From: Desulforapulum autotrophicum
GTDB lineage: Bacteria; Desulfobacterota; Desulfobacteria; Desulfobacterales; Desulfolunaceae
NCBI GenBank assembly: GCA_020723285.1
Contig: DYJE01000021.1
Coordinates: 23,982 to 87,981 of the forward strand
Reading direction: 5' to 3'
Length of the DNA: 64,000 nucleotides
Part shown: piece after piece, positions 17,329 through 26,490 of the stretch
Layout of the letters: every line of letters starts with the position of its first letter
Position numbering within the stretch: the stretch's first letter is position 1
Notes under the pieces: model-generated
What the model saw: only the letters and a program-made list of their open reading frames with translations
Databases searched by the model: none
What the model was told of the DNA's origin: nothing
Program-made: the position numbers and the translations under genes

Positions 17329-18954
17329 CTACTTTCCTCCGCCTCCGGGGCCACGACCTCTGGAACCGGCTCCGGCGCCCCTCACCGAGTCTTCCATGCG
17401 CCTGAAACCGCCGGACCGGGAGTAATAGCTCCCGGCGTAGCGCGTCCGGGTGAACACCCCGCCGGAACCGTAGCGGTCCTCGTCTTTTTCCCGGCCGTAA
17501 TAAGGCCTTTTTCCCCGGTAGTCCCTGTACCACATGTCGTAATCGGGCCTGCTGTAACGCATGCCGATGAGGTTGTTCATAAGGCTGTACATCCCGTAGA
17601 ATTCCCAGAAGGAAAGACCGTCCCTGCCGGTGACCCAGCGCCCGTAACGGGGGTTGCCCACATAGGCCATGCCCTGGGGGGTGGCGGTTTTAACGGCTTC
17701 CTCTTCGAAATATCCGTAAGGCTTCACCATGAGATCCATGCCCAGGTTTTGTTCGTTGTCGTAGAAAAAGTCTTCACTCACCGCCACCCAGCCGGTTTCG
17801 GTCATTTTTCCGTCTTCCAGGATCCTGTACTTGTGGAACAGGCGGGAGGGGGTCTCTTTGACGAAATATTCGGCGGTGTTGTCGGAAGAGGGCCAGCCGG
17901 CCATGGGGTCAAGGTTCAGTCTGGCCCACATGGCCTTGTCGACCTCGGGGGAAAAACTCATGCCGAAAAAACCCGACACTTTGCCCACGTTGTCCTCGTC
18001 CGGCCATTCCGAAAAATATTCAAAGGTTTCGTCGTCCACCTGGGCCGGGGGATACGTGTACTCCGTCTCCGGCGGGTATTCCACGTATTCGCTTTCCTGC
18101 CAGGAAATCCGGCCGATCTGGACGTAGTATTCGGCGGTCATGTCGATGAGGGTCTTGGAATAGCTCCGGTCCAGTTCCCCAAGTTTGGCGTAAACAAGGG
18201 GTTGTTCTTTTTCGATAAACGTCAGGTTCTGGTTGATGGCGGTGCAGGCGTCGGCGAAATAGGCGTAGTCCGGTGACGTGGAAGTTGTTTCCCGCTGGAT
18301 GACGGTCATGGATTCCATGGATTTTTTGTAGCGGGTTTCGATCGGGGTCATTTTGGCGGTGATGGCCTCGTTTTTGTTCGGATGGTTTTTTCGGGCCTTT
18401 TCCGCCTGAGGGACCAGCTCGGTCATCAACAGCCGCTGCCGAGCCAGATCGGCCACGGCCTTTTCTTTCATGGCTGCTGCGTTTTTCTCCGCGTGGTCGA
18501 TGAGTTGCATGCGGTTTGCAGGGAGAACGGAGAGGCTTTGGGCTTCCACCTTGAGATCGTTGATGGTGTTGAGCAGGTTGTCAAGGGCCTGTTGATCTTT
18601 CCGGCTGTTCTTTTTGATCAGGGCAGCGGCGTTGACGGAAAGGATGTTTTGCCCTTCACCGAGTTTCAGGCGCGCCTTGTCGAAACTGCCACCCCAGTTT
18701 TCACGGTCGGCACATGTTTTATAGCGACTTATAAATGGCCCGGTTTTTTCAAGTTCTTCATAGGTTTTTGCCCGTTTGTCGATGGCCGCTGAAAGGCTGC
18801 TTAGCTCATTTTTCATGGCTTCGGCACGTTTTTTCAATGCGTCCGGCAGGCCGCAACCGGCAAGGAATCCGACGTGAAGAAAAAGGAGCACGGTCAGAAA
18901 AAGAGCCGGGAAGCCTGTCCGCAATTTTGCGTGGCACGTCACATGGCTGTGCAT
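17329..18954 (-). CDS. Predicted lipoprotein, unrecognised family, with Gly/Arg/Ser-rich tail
   Basis: A 541-residue protein with an N-terminal hydrophobic stretch and lipobox LAGC (Cys about residue 34), so probably a lipoprotein. Residues about 40-280 are helical and charged with coiled-coil character; the second half is Tyr/Trp/Glu-rich, and the end (from about 490) is a low-complexity tail of R, G, S and Y. The tail recalls E. coli YjfM/YgiB (DUF1190) proteins, which are partners of DUF350 in the yjf operon, but I cannot claim homology. It is the first gene of the seven-gene minus-strand cluster, 41 bp before DUF350. Confidence 0.7.
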   Translation of the reverse strand: MHSHVTCHAKLRTGFPALFLTVLLFLHVGFLAGCGLPDALKKRAEAMKNELSSLSAAIDKRAKTYEELEKTGPFISRYKTCADRENWGGSFDKARLKLGEGQNILSVNAAALIKKNSRKDQQALDNLLNTINDLKVEAQSLSVLPANRMQLIDHAEKNAAAMKEKAVADLARQRLLMTELVPQAEKARKNHPNKNEAITAKMTPIETRYKKSMESMTVIQRETTSTSPDYAYFADACTAINQNLTFIEKEQPLVYAKLGELDRSYSKTLIDMTAEYYVQIGRISWQESEYVEYPPETEYTYPPAQVDDETFEYFSEWPDEDNVGKVSGFFGMSFSPEVDKAMWARLNLDPMAGWPSSDNTAEYFVKETPSRLFHKYRILEDGKMTETGWVAVSEDFFYDNEQNLGMDLMVKPYGYFEEEAVKTATPQGMAYVGNPRYGRWVTGRDGLSFWEFYGMYSLMNNLIGMRYSRPDYDMWYRDYRGKRPYYGREKDEDRYGSGGVFTRTRYAGSYYSRSGGFRRMEDSVRGAGAGSRGRGPGGGGK

Positions 18955-19022
18955 TGTCCGTTTTGCCTCCGGTTTTTTAGGTGTTTTTCTTGTGCGGTTT
19001 AAAGGCCCCTCACCGAGGCCTG

Positions 19023-19235
19023 TCAGTTCAGGCGAACGGGGATCAGTTCGCCGGTTGTGATATCTTCCATGAATTCCATCTGGAAATGACGGTTCTTTTC
19101 AATGATGCATCTCAGGCAGAGAGCACAGTGTTTCCGGCACACCGGATCGGACATGTCGAAAGCGCCGAAGCAGTCCAGGTGTTTTGCAAGATGCCGTTCA
19201 AGGGTCATGGCCAATGTTTCTTTGGATACATTCAT
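19023..19235 (-). CDS. Small Cys-rich hypothetical protein
   Basis: A 70-residue protein with six cysteines, four of them in DPVCRKHCALCLRC (C-x3-C-x2-C-x2-C), suggesting a metal or FeS binding knuckle. No signal peptide is seen. It lies 6 bp after the inositol monophosphatase gene in the same orientation. I do not recognise a family. Confidence 0.6.
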   Translation of the reverse strand: MNVSKETLAMTLERHLAKHLDCFGAFDMSDPVCRKHCALCLRCIIEKNRHFQMEFMEDITTGELIPVRLN

Positions 19236-19241
19236 ATGTCT

Positions 19242-20018
19242 TTACACCGTCAGTAAAGCAAGGAGTTCATGATGAATTGCCGGATTGGAAGCGGCGATTT
19301 CCAGCATAAAGGGGTCAAAGGAACGGCCGCTGAAATCCGTGACCGCCGCTCCGGCTTCCCTGGCGATGAGCTGGCCCGCCGCTGTATCCCAGGGTTTGAG
19401 GTTCTGTTCCCAGTATCCGTCGAAACGGCCGCAGGCCACATAACACAGGTCGAGGGCCGCCGAACCTAAGCGTCTCACACCCTGGGCCGCGTCAAGGCAG
19501 CGGCCGAACCGGCGCATGATGTCCGTGACATGGTCTTTGAAATTGTAGGCGAACCCCGTGACCAGCAGGCAGTCGGTCATCTCGGTCTTGTCCGATACGC
19601 TGACGGGTTTCCCGTTGAGAAAGGCCCCTTCGCCGTGAACGGCGGTGAACAGTTCGCCCGTCACCGGGTTCAGGACCACCCCCACCACCACCCGGCCGTT
19701 CAGGGCAAAGGCGATGGATGTGGAGAACAGCGGAAGACCGTGGGCGAAATTGGTGGTTCCGTCCAGAGGATCTATGATCCACTGGCATTCGCTGTTTCCG
19801 GGATGATGCCCGCTTTCTTCGGTTAGAAGGGTGTGGTCGGGAAAACAGGATCTTATGATTGTGATGATGGCGTTTTCCGACTCGGTGTCCGCTTCGGTCA
19901 CCAGGTCGATGCGGCCTTTTTTGGCAATGGAAGAGACATGGCCGAATCTTGATCGTAAAATCCGTCCACTTTCGAATGCGGCGGCGATGCCTGTGTGTTT
20001 GATTTTATCCATGTCCAT
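19242..20018 (-). CDS. Inositol monophosphatase family protein (SuhB-like)
   Basis: Metal and substrate motifs are all present: TEADTESE, TEESG, the IDPLDGTTNFAHGLP signature and KPWDTAAG near the C-terminus. These enzymes hydrolyse inositol-1-phosphate or related sugar phosphates. The reading can be extended to 20114, but a promoter (TTGACT with a candidate -10) lies at 20024-20054 inside that extension, so ATG 20018 (or 20012) is chosen; the mRNA would then be nearly leaderless. It is divergent from clpB. Confidence 0.88.
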   Translation of the reverse strand: MDMDKIKHTGIAAAFESGRILRSRFGHVSSIAKKGRIDLVTEADTESENAIITIIRSCFPDHTLLTEESGHHPGNSECQWIIDPLDGTTNFAHGLPLFSTSIAFALNGRVVVGVVLNPVTGELFTAVHGEGAFLNGKPVSVSDKTEMTDCLLVTGFAYNFKDHVTDIMRRFGRCLDAAQGVRRLGSAALDLCYVACGRFDGYWEQNLKPWDTAAGQLIAREAGAAVTDFSGRSFDPFMLEIAASNPAIHHELLALLTV

Positions 20019-20023
20019 TGGGG

Positions 20024-20054
20024 AATTTGTATATTGTTTCACGGTGTGAGTCAA
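20024..20054 (-). promoter_or_regulatory. Sigma70-type promoter for the inositol monophosphatase gene
   Basis: On the minus strand TTGACT (20054-20049) is followed after 15-17 nt by TATACA/TACAAA. The predicted start of transcription is close to the ATG, which favours the shorter start. Confidence 0.5.
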
Positions 20055-20099
20055 TACTCTCAGCCATATCCGCCGGATAAAATGGAAACCGCCGGCCTG

Positions 20100-20127
20100 T
20101 TGACAAGACTCCATCCCGTCATATTAT
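20100..20127 (+). promoter_or_regulatory. Sigma70-type promoter for clpB
   Basis: TTGACA at 20100-20105 and TATTAT at 20122-20127 with a 16-bp spacer, a near-consensus match, about 46 bp before the clpB ATG. No CIRCE-type inverted repeat or obvious heat-shock element was seen, although the sigma32 pattern could be hidden. Confidence 0.6.
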
Positions 20128-20172
20128 TTGTTGGAATGACAATTGCAAAGCGGCCAAACAACGGAGGACATC

Positions 20173-22767
20173 ATGCGATTCGACAGATTCACCCTTAAAT
20201 CACAGGAACTCATAGAACGGGCCCATGCCCTTGCAACGGGCAACGGGAACCCCCAGATCGAGGCGGACCATGTGCTGTCCGCCATGCTGGACGACCGGGA
20301 AGGCATCGCCGTTTCCATATTAAGAAAGCTGGGGGTGTCGCCGGACGTGGTGAAGGACGAGATCGGGAAGCTCATCGAACGCCAGCCCAGAGTCAGCGGC
20401 GGCGATCCCAATGTCTACATTTCGCCCCAGCTGAAGAAGGTGTTCGACAAGGCCTTTGCCGAAGCCGAAGCCATGAAGGACCAGTATGTCAGCGTGGAAC
20501 ACATCCTTCTCGCCGTTCTGTCCGAAGGGAAAAGCGAACTTTCATCGGTGCTTGCCCGGTTCGGCATCAGCCGGGACTCGATTCTCAAAGTGCTCATGGA
20601 CATCCGGGGCAATCAGCGTGTCACGGACCAGAACCCGGAAGAGAAATACCAGGCTCTTGAAAAATTCAGCCGGGATCTGACCCAGCTGGCCCGTCTGGGC
20701 AAACTGGACCCGGTGATCGGCAGGGATGAAGAAATAAGGCGGGTCATCCAGGTCCTTTCCCGGCGAAGAAAAAACAACCCGGTGCTCATCGGTGAGCCCG
20801 GTGTGGGCAAAACCGCCATCGTGGAAGGTCTGGCCCAGCGGATCGTGGAAGGTGACGTGCCTGAAATTCTGAAGAAACGGCGGCTGGCGGCCCTGGACAT
20901 GGGAGCCATGATCGCCGGGGCCAAATACCGGGGTGAGTTCGAGGACCGGCTCAAGGCGGTTCTGAAGGAAGTGGAGGGCGCAGAAGGGGAGATCATCCTT
21001 TTCATCGACGAGCTTCACACCGTGGTGGGAGCCGGGGCTTCCGAAGGGGCCATGGACGCCTCCAACATGCTGAAGCCGGCCCTTGCGCGGGGAACCCTCC
21101 GCTGCGTCGGGGCCACCACCTTGAACGAATACAGAAAATACATTGAAAAAGACGCGGCCCTTGAGCGCCGTTTCCAGCCGGTGTTCACCTCGGAACCTTC
21201 GGTATCCGACACCATTTCCATTTTAAGGGGGCTCAAGGAGAAATACGAAGTGCACCACGGGGTGCGCATCAAGGATTCGGCCATCGTGGCGGCGGCGACC
21301 TTGTCCAACCGCTACATCACTGACCGGTTTCTGCCGGACAAGGCCATCGATCTTATTGACGAATGCGCGTCACGGTTACGAATCGAAATCGACAGCATGC
21401 CTGCTGAAATCGATGAGGTCCAGCGCAAGATCACCCAGATGGAAATCGAAAGGGAAGCCCTTAAAAAGGAATCGGATCCCGGTGCCAAAGACCGCCTGGC
21501 CGCCCTTGAGAAAAACCTTGGCGCGTTGAAAGAAAGTATTCACGGAATGAAAGCCCACTGGATGAACGAAAAGGACACCATCCAGAGCATCCGGAGCATC
21601 AAGGAGGCGATGGAGCAGCTGGGGGTCGAGGAACAGATGGCGGAGAGGCGCGGCGATCTGGCCAAGGTGGCGGAGATCCGTTACGGAAAAACCCAGGAGC
21701 TGAAAAACCGGCTGGAAGAGGCCAACCGGAAACTGGCCGAACTTCAGAGCCAGAGCCGCATGCTGAAAGAGGAAGTGGATGACGAGGACGTGGCAGCGGT
21801 GATCTCAAGGTGGACGGGCATTCCCATCCGAAAGATGCTGGAAGGGGAGATGGAGCGTCTGGTGAAAATGGAAGAGCGCATTCAGGCTCGGGTCATCGGT
21901 CAGAGGCGGGCGGTTTCCGCCATTTCAGACGCGGTGAGAAGGGCAAGATCCGGGCTTCAGGATCCCAATCGTCCCATCGGGTCGTTCATTTTCATGGGCC
22001 CCACCGGCGTGGGTAAAACCGAGCTGGCCAAGGCCCTGGCCGAATTTATCTTTGACAGTGAAAAGGCCATGGTACGCATCGACATGAGCGAGTATATGGA
22101 AAAACACGCGGTGTCCCGCCTGATCGGGGCCCCTCCGGGTTATGTGGGCTACGACGAAGGCGGATACCTCACCGAGGCAGTGCGGCGGCGGCCCTATTCG
22201 GTGATTCTTTTCGACGAGATCGAAAAAGCCCATCCCGATGTGTTCAACGTGCTGCTTCAGATTTTAGACGACGGACGGATGACCGACGGACAGGGGCGCA
22301 CCGTGGATTTCAAGAACACCCTGGTGATCATGACCTCCAACCTTGGAAGTCACATTATCCAGGAATACGGGGAGAAGGACCGGGACACCATGGAGGAAAG
22401 GGTTTCGGATCTTTTGCGGAAAAGCTTCAAACCCGAGTTTCTGAACCGGATCGACGAAACCATCATCTTCGACAACCTCTCCGAAGGTGAAATCGGCGAA
22501 ATCGTGAACATCCAGATGGAACGGCTGAAACGGAGGCTGGAAGAACGCAGGATCACCCTCGAACTTACGGACGCAGCCCGGCATTTCATCGTTATCAAAG
22601 GATACGATCCGGCATACGGCGCAAGACCTCTGAAACGGGCCATCCAGAAATACATCGAAAACCCCCTGGCCATGGACATCCTGAAAGGGGTGTTTCCCGA
22701 AAACAGCCGGGTGGTGGTGGATGTGGAGGGTGAGGGGCTGGTGTTCCGGTCATCGGATGTCGAATAA
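20173..22767 (+). CDS. clpB: ATP-dependent chaperone ClpB
   Basis: An 864-residue Hsp100 disaggregase starting at ATG 20173 with GGAGG upstream. The Clp N domain ([21 protein letters not shown]) is followed by AAA1 with [14 protein letters not shown] and [12 protein letters not shown], a coiled-coil middle domain (about 410-520), AAA2 with [14 protein letters not shown] and [13 protein letters not shown], and the ClpB-type C-terminus; pore Tyr is in AKYRGEFE. Length and order are standard. It resolubilises aggregated proteins with DnaK in the cytoplasm. The last three codons and stop lie inside a repeat copy that recurs at 22983. Confidence 0.97.
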   Translation: MRFDRFTLKSQELIERAHALATGNGNPQIEADHVLSAMLDDREGIAVSILRKLGVSPDVVKDEIGKLIERQPRVSGGDPNVYISPQLKKVFDKAFAEAEAMKDQYVSVEHILLAVLSEGKSELSSVLARFGISRDSILKVLMDIRGNQRVTDQNPEEKYQALEKFSRDLTQLARLGKLDPVIGRDEEIRRVIQVLSRRRKNNPVLIGEPGVGKTAIVEGLAQRIVEGDVPEILKKRRLAALDMGAMIAGAKYRGEFEDRLKAVLKEVEGAEGEIILFIDELHTVVGAGASEGAMDASNMLKPALARGTLRCVGATTLNEYRKYIEKDAALERRFQPVFTSEPSVSDTISILRGLKEKYEVHHGVRIKDSAIVAAATLSNRYITDRFLPDKAIDLIDECASRLRIEIDSMPAEIDEVQRKITQMEIEREALKKESDPGAKDRLAALEKNLGALKESIHGMKAHWMNEKDTIQSIRSIKEAMEQLGVEEQMAERRGDLAKVAEIRYGKTQELKNRLEEANRKLAELQSQSRMLKEEVDDEDVAAVISRWTGIPIRKMLEGEMERLVKMEERIQARVIGQRRAVSAISDAVRRARSGLQDPNRPIGSFIFMGPTGVGKTELAKALAEFIFDSEKAMVRIDMSEYMEKHAVSRLIGAPPGYVGYDEGGYLTEAVRRRPYSVILFDEIEKAHPDVFNVLLQILDDGRMTDGQGRTVDFKNTLVIMTSNLGSHIIQEYGEKDRDTMEERVSDLLRKSFKPEFLNRIDETIIFDNLSEGEIGEIVNIQMERLKRRLEERRITLELTDAARHFIVIKGYDPAYGARPLKRAIQKYIENPLAMDILKGVFPENSRVVVDVEGEGLVFRSSDVE

Positions 22768-23083
22768 TGAGGATGTGGCCATTGGCGGCTTTCGTGCTGA
22801 AAAGTCGACCTGCGATGGATTGCTGGTTGTTTTGAGGCCGATGTGAATCGGTACGACGACACAACCGTAGGTCGGGTTCTACAAACCCGACAAATGACCC
22901 GATCCATGCAATAATCGGTTGGTTATAAGAATATCGATGTCGGGGTTGGCAGAACCCTTCGTTGCTGTTTGATGAATTTGAGGATGTCGAATTATGAGGA
23001 TGGGGCCATTGTCGGCTTTCGTGCCGAAAAGCCGACCTACGATGGATCGCAGGTGGTTTTGCGACCGATGTGAATCGGTACGA
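22756..23083. repeat. Two 100-bp direct repeats and palindromic units downstream of clpB
   Basis: Copy 1 (22756-22857) and copy 2 (22983-23083) are about 85-90 percent alike, both starting GATGTCGAAT and ending GTGAATCGGTACGA. Between them, at 22868-22905, is CGTAGGTCGG...CCGACAAATGACCCGATCC, a hairpin-forming unit seen again in inverted pairs at 44889-45056. This fills the clpB to response-regulator gap; no gene is seen in it. Confidence 0.75.
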
Positions 23084-23103
23084 AAAGACAGCGGGTCTGC
23101 TCC

Positions 23104-24471
23104 TTACAAACCGCCCATGGAATCGGCGCTCAGTTTACGCATCAAGGTGGAGCGCGAGATACCGAGAAGCTTCGCGGCCTTGGTGTAATTGCCGGAAACA
23201 TGGGACAGGGCCCGCCGGATGTGGTGCTGTTCCATTTCACGGAGTGTTTCGATGTGTTTCCTGATTTCGAGGTTTCGAATATCCGCGGAAGGCCCTGTTT
23301 CCATGTCCCATGCCGATGCTTTCATCAGGGCGGAGGGGTGAATGGCGTGGCCGCTGCGAAGGATCACCGCCCGTTCGATGATGTTGCTGAGTTCGCGGAT
23401 ATTTCCGGGCCAGCTGTAATCCTGGAGTTTTTGGATTTCAGTGTCGGCGATGGAAAGGGGCGTTTTTCCGCCGAACCGGTCCATGAAATGGGCCGTGAGA
23501 AGGGGGATATCCGACCGTCTTTCCCTCAGCGACGGTATGTGGACAGGGATGATGGAAAGCCGGTAGAACAGGTCTTTCCGCAGTGTTTTTTCTTTTAAGG
23601 CTTTGTCCACATCCACATTGGTCGCCGCGATGACCCGGACATCCACGTCCAGAAAGGTTTCCCCGCCGACCTTCCTGTATTTCCGTTCATCAAGAACGCC
23701 CAGAAGCTTGCTCTGGAGGGCAGGCGGCATTTCTCCAACTTCGTCCAGAAGGAGGGTTCCGCCTTCGGCCAGTTCGAACAGGCCTTTTTTGGTTTTGTCC
23801 GCTCCGGTAAACGCCCCTTTTTCCACACCAAACAACTCGGCCTCGATGAGGTTTTCAGGCAGCGCTGCGCAGTTGACCGTGAGAAAAGGCTTGGCCGCGT
23901 TGGGGCCGGTGTAGTGAATCGCCTTGGCCAGACGGTTTTTCCCAGTTCCGGTTTCGCCGGTGATGAACACCGGGGAAAGGCTCCGTGCCGCCCGGTCGAT
24001 CAGGTTTCTGAGCTGGTTGACCACGGGACTTTCTCCCACCAGAAAGGCCTCCGATGTTTCCTTGCTCCGGGTGTATTCCTGAACCATGGCTGTCTGTTCA
24101 AGATTGAGGGTTTCTATGATCCGGGCGATGGTCATGGAAAGTTCCAGGGGCTCGAAAGGCTTGGTGATGTAATCGTGAATTCCGTCTTTGAGGGCGTTTA
24201 CCGCGTTTTTCAGATCGGGGTAGGCGGTGACGAAAATGATTTTGGCCTTGTCGTATGTGGCGAGGATTTTTTTGTAAAGATCCGTGCCGTGGATGTCCGG
24301 AAGTTTCTGATCCAGAAGGACGATGTCCATTTTCATGGCGGAACACAGGGCCAGGGCCTGCTTTCCCGATTCGGCCAGGTGTACCGAAACAGGAAGTCCC
24401 GAGAGGTATTCCCGGGCGGAGTGACGGAACAGGCCGTCGTCATCGATGATCAGCAAACGTCTTGTCTTCAT
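23104..24471 (-). CDS. Sigma-54-dependent response regulator (NtrC family)
   Basis: A 455-residue activator. The receiver domain (1-120) has IIDDDG, acceptor Asp in VLLDQKLPD and Lys in TKPFEP. The AAA+ domain has Walker A GETGTGKNRLAKAIH, GAFTGA for sigma-54 contact and Walker B GGTLLLDEVGEMP. The C-terminal Fis-type helix-turn-helix (NYTKAAKLLGISRSTLMRKL) binds enhancer DNA. It overlaps the 3' end of the upstream kinase gene by 32 bp, so the two form a cognate pair. AAAGGATC precedes the ATG. Target promoters are not visible in the window. Confidence 0.93.
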   Translation of the reverse strand: MKTRRLLIIDDDGLFRHSAREYLSGLPVSVHLAESGKQALALCSAMKMDIVLLDQKLPDIHGTDLYKKILATYDKAKIIFVTAYPDLKNAVNALKDGIHDYITKPFEPLELSMTIARIIETLNLEQTAMVQEYTRSKETSEAFLVGESPVVNQLRNLIDRAARSLSPVFITGETGTGKNRLAKAIHYTGPNAAKPFLTVNCAALPENLIEAELFGVEKGAFTGADKTKKGLFELAEGGTLLLDEVGEMPPALQSKLLGVLDERKYRKVGGETFLDVDVRVIAATNVDVDKALKEKTLRKDLFYRLSIIPVHIPSLRERRSDIPLLTAHFMDRFGGKTPLSIADTEIQKLQDYSWPGNIRELSNIIERAVILRSGHAIHPSALMKASAWDMETGPSADIRNLEIRKHIETLREMEQHHIRRALSHVSGNYTKAAKLLGISRSTLMRKLSADSMGGL

Positions 24472-26299
24472 GACAGATCCTTTCTTCCGGGATGAAAATC
24501 ATCACATGCGTCCCTTTGTTTTTTTCACTTTCGACCTTGATGGTGCATTTCATGGTGGACAGCATTTTTTTGACGATGACAAGACCCAGTCCAGTGCCGT
24601 GGCGTTTTGACGTGTGGAATGGTTTGAACAGGTTTAACCGTTCTTCCTTGGTCATGCCGCAGCCGTTGTCGGTGACGTGGATGATGGCGAGTTTCGCTTT
24701 TTTTTCCAGGCGGATGGCGATGGAAGGCGACGATGTCCGGGTGAGGGCGTCCGCCGCGTTGGTCACCAGATTGAGAAGGACCTGGTGCAGGGCTCTGGGA
24801 TCGGCGCAGGCGGAAACTGTCTCCGGCGGGAGATGGAGCCCGATGGCGATGTTTTTTTCTTTGAAATCATCACGGATCAGGCTTGTGAAATGGGTCAGGC
24901 ATTCGCCGATGTCGATGTTGAGGATATCCAGGTTTTCGTACATGCTGAAATTCTTGAGTGCTTTGAGCAGGTATTCCACCCTGAGCACTTCTTCAAGGGA
25001 ACGCTCGGTGAATTCCTTGATCATGGCGATGGAATAGGATTCGATGTTATTGTTCAAAACGGTCAGGGCCATCTTGATGGAATTGATGGGGTTGCCGATT
25101 TCATGGCGGATGCCCGAAAAAATATAGCCGATGTTGGTCATGAGGTTGGCAGCTTCGGCGATGGATTCCAGTCTTTTTTTCGAGGTGATGTCCCTGGAGG
25201 TTGACACGAAGTTGACGATGGTTCCGCTTTCGTTTTTCACCGGGGATATCACCACCTCTTCTTCGTATAGCGTGTCGTCTTTCTTTTTGCTGATGAGGAT
25301 GCCACTCCAGCTTTTTCCAAAGGTCAGTTCGGCGCGAATGCGGTTGAAAAAATCACGGGTGTGCTTTTGACTTAAAAGCATGACGTATGCTTTCCCCACC
25401 AGTTCCGTCCGCACATAACCTGACATTCGTTCAAATGCCGGATTGACATAGAGAATGGTTTCATCGGTGTCCATAATCAGGATACTGTCCGAGGACTGCT
25501 CAACCACCTTGCTCAGCTGGCGGGATTCCCGCTTGGAGTTTTCCTTTTCGCTGATGTCGAGGAGGTAAATGATGACCTGACTGACCAGGCCTCCGGCATC
25601 GAAAACCGGGAAGGCGTGGATTTCATGGGTTTTTATTTCTCCGGTCTCACAGGTGTAGGGATGGATCATCATGACGGGCTTTTTTGTTTCACTGACAGCG
25701 GCAACCGGACAGGGATAGCCATTGCAGAGGTAGGGCCGGCAGGTTTTTCCAGCATTCTCCCTGCAACAGACGCCTTCTTTGAACCAGCCGTTTTTCGCGG
25801 CGGAATTGGCCATGGTGATGGTGTTGTCGCTGGGATTCACCACAAGGAAAGGGTGGGTCAGGGATTCCAGGATGGACATTAGAAAGTCGTTCTGGGATTT
25901 GACATGCAGGGCGGCCAGCTGACGTTCGATGGCGTACCGGATGGAACGCTCAAGCTGATGCCGATCGATTTTCCCTTTGATCAGGTAGTCCTGGGCTCCC
26001 GATTTCAGGGCGATGACCGCAGATTCTTCATCGTCCTGGGATGTGAGAACGATGACGGGAATCGATGGGGCAAGATTCCTTACGGGCGAAAGGGTGGCGA
26101 TGCCCCGGCTGTCCGGGAGGTTGAGGTCGAGCAGAAGAACATCGAACGTGGTTTTTCCAAGGCTTTCAAGTCCTGCGGCCAGCGTTCCGGCCCATTCGAT
26201 CACATAGCCGGCGCTGCTTCCTGAAAGCAGCCTACTGGCTATCTTGAAATCGAATGGGTTGTCTTCAATGATCAATACGCTGCATGGATCGTTTTTCAT
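24440..26299 (-). CDS. REC-PAS-PAS histidine kinase
   Basis: A 619-residue cytoplasmic kinase. An N-terminal receiver (IIEDNPFDF, acceptor in LLLDLNLPDSRG, KGKID) is followed by two PAS regions (about 135-250 and 260-375), a HisKA helix with the acceptor in GIRHEIGNPINSI, and a HATPase domain with HQVLLNLVTNAADAL, DNGCGM and HGTGLGL. The first PAS contains five Cys within about 25 residues (CCRENAGKTCRPYLCNGYPC), which could bind an FeS cluster or sense redox. It is cotranscribed with the overlapping sigma-54 regulator. Confidence 0.9.
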   Translation of the reverse strand: MKNDPCSVLIIEDNPFDFKIASRLLSGSSAGYVIEWAGTLAAGLESLGKTTFDVLLLDLNLPDSRGIATLSPVRNLAPSIPVIVLTSQDDEESAVIALKSGAQDYLIKGKIDRHQLERSIRYAIERQLAALHVKSQNDFLMSILESLTHPFLVVNPSDNTITMANSAAKNGWFKEGVCCRENAGKTCRPYLCNGYPCPVAAVSETKKPVMMIHPYTCETGEIKTHEIHAFPVFDAGGLVSQVIIYLLDISEKENSKRESRQLSKVVEQSSDSILIMDTDETILYVNPAFERMSGYVRTELVGKAYVMLLSQKHTRDFFNRIRAELTFGKSWSGILISKKKDDTLYEEEVVISPVKNESGTIVNFVSTSRDITSKKRLESIAEAANLMTNIGYIFSGIRHEIGNPINSIKMALTVLNNNIESYSIAMIKEFTERSLEEVLRVEYLLKALKNFSMYENLDILNIDIGECLTHFTSLIRDDFKEKNIAIGLHLPPETVSACADPRALHQVLLNLVTNAADALTRTSSPSIAIRLEKKAKLAIIHVTDNGCGMTKEERLNLFKPFHTSKRHGTGLGLVIVKKMLSTMKCTIKVESEKNKGTHVMIFIPEERICHEDKTFADHR

Positions 26300-26490
26300 G
26301 GTTTTTCAGGGGTCCGTCACGGTGTGGAACGTTTGGGTGCGTGATGATAATCGTTGTTTATAAAGTGACCGATATGACTTTTATTCTGAGATCATTTTTG
26401 AGCTTTCGGGTATTGTAATCCATTGACGCTGCGGTGACAAGGACGATCTTGGTTCTTGGCGGTCAGGGAGGGCCAGGGACGTCCGGTGTA

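Noticed and set aside
17288..17533. N-terminal extension of the DUF350 protein
   Set aside because: It overlaps the lipoprotein gene in another frame and is Arg-rich; AGGAGG precedes ATG 17287.
19242..20114. Long start of the inositol monophosphatase
   Set aside because: The extension contains a promoter and overlaps the clpB upstream region; the family begins near the inner Met.
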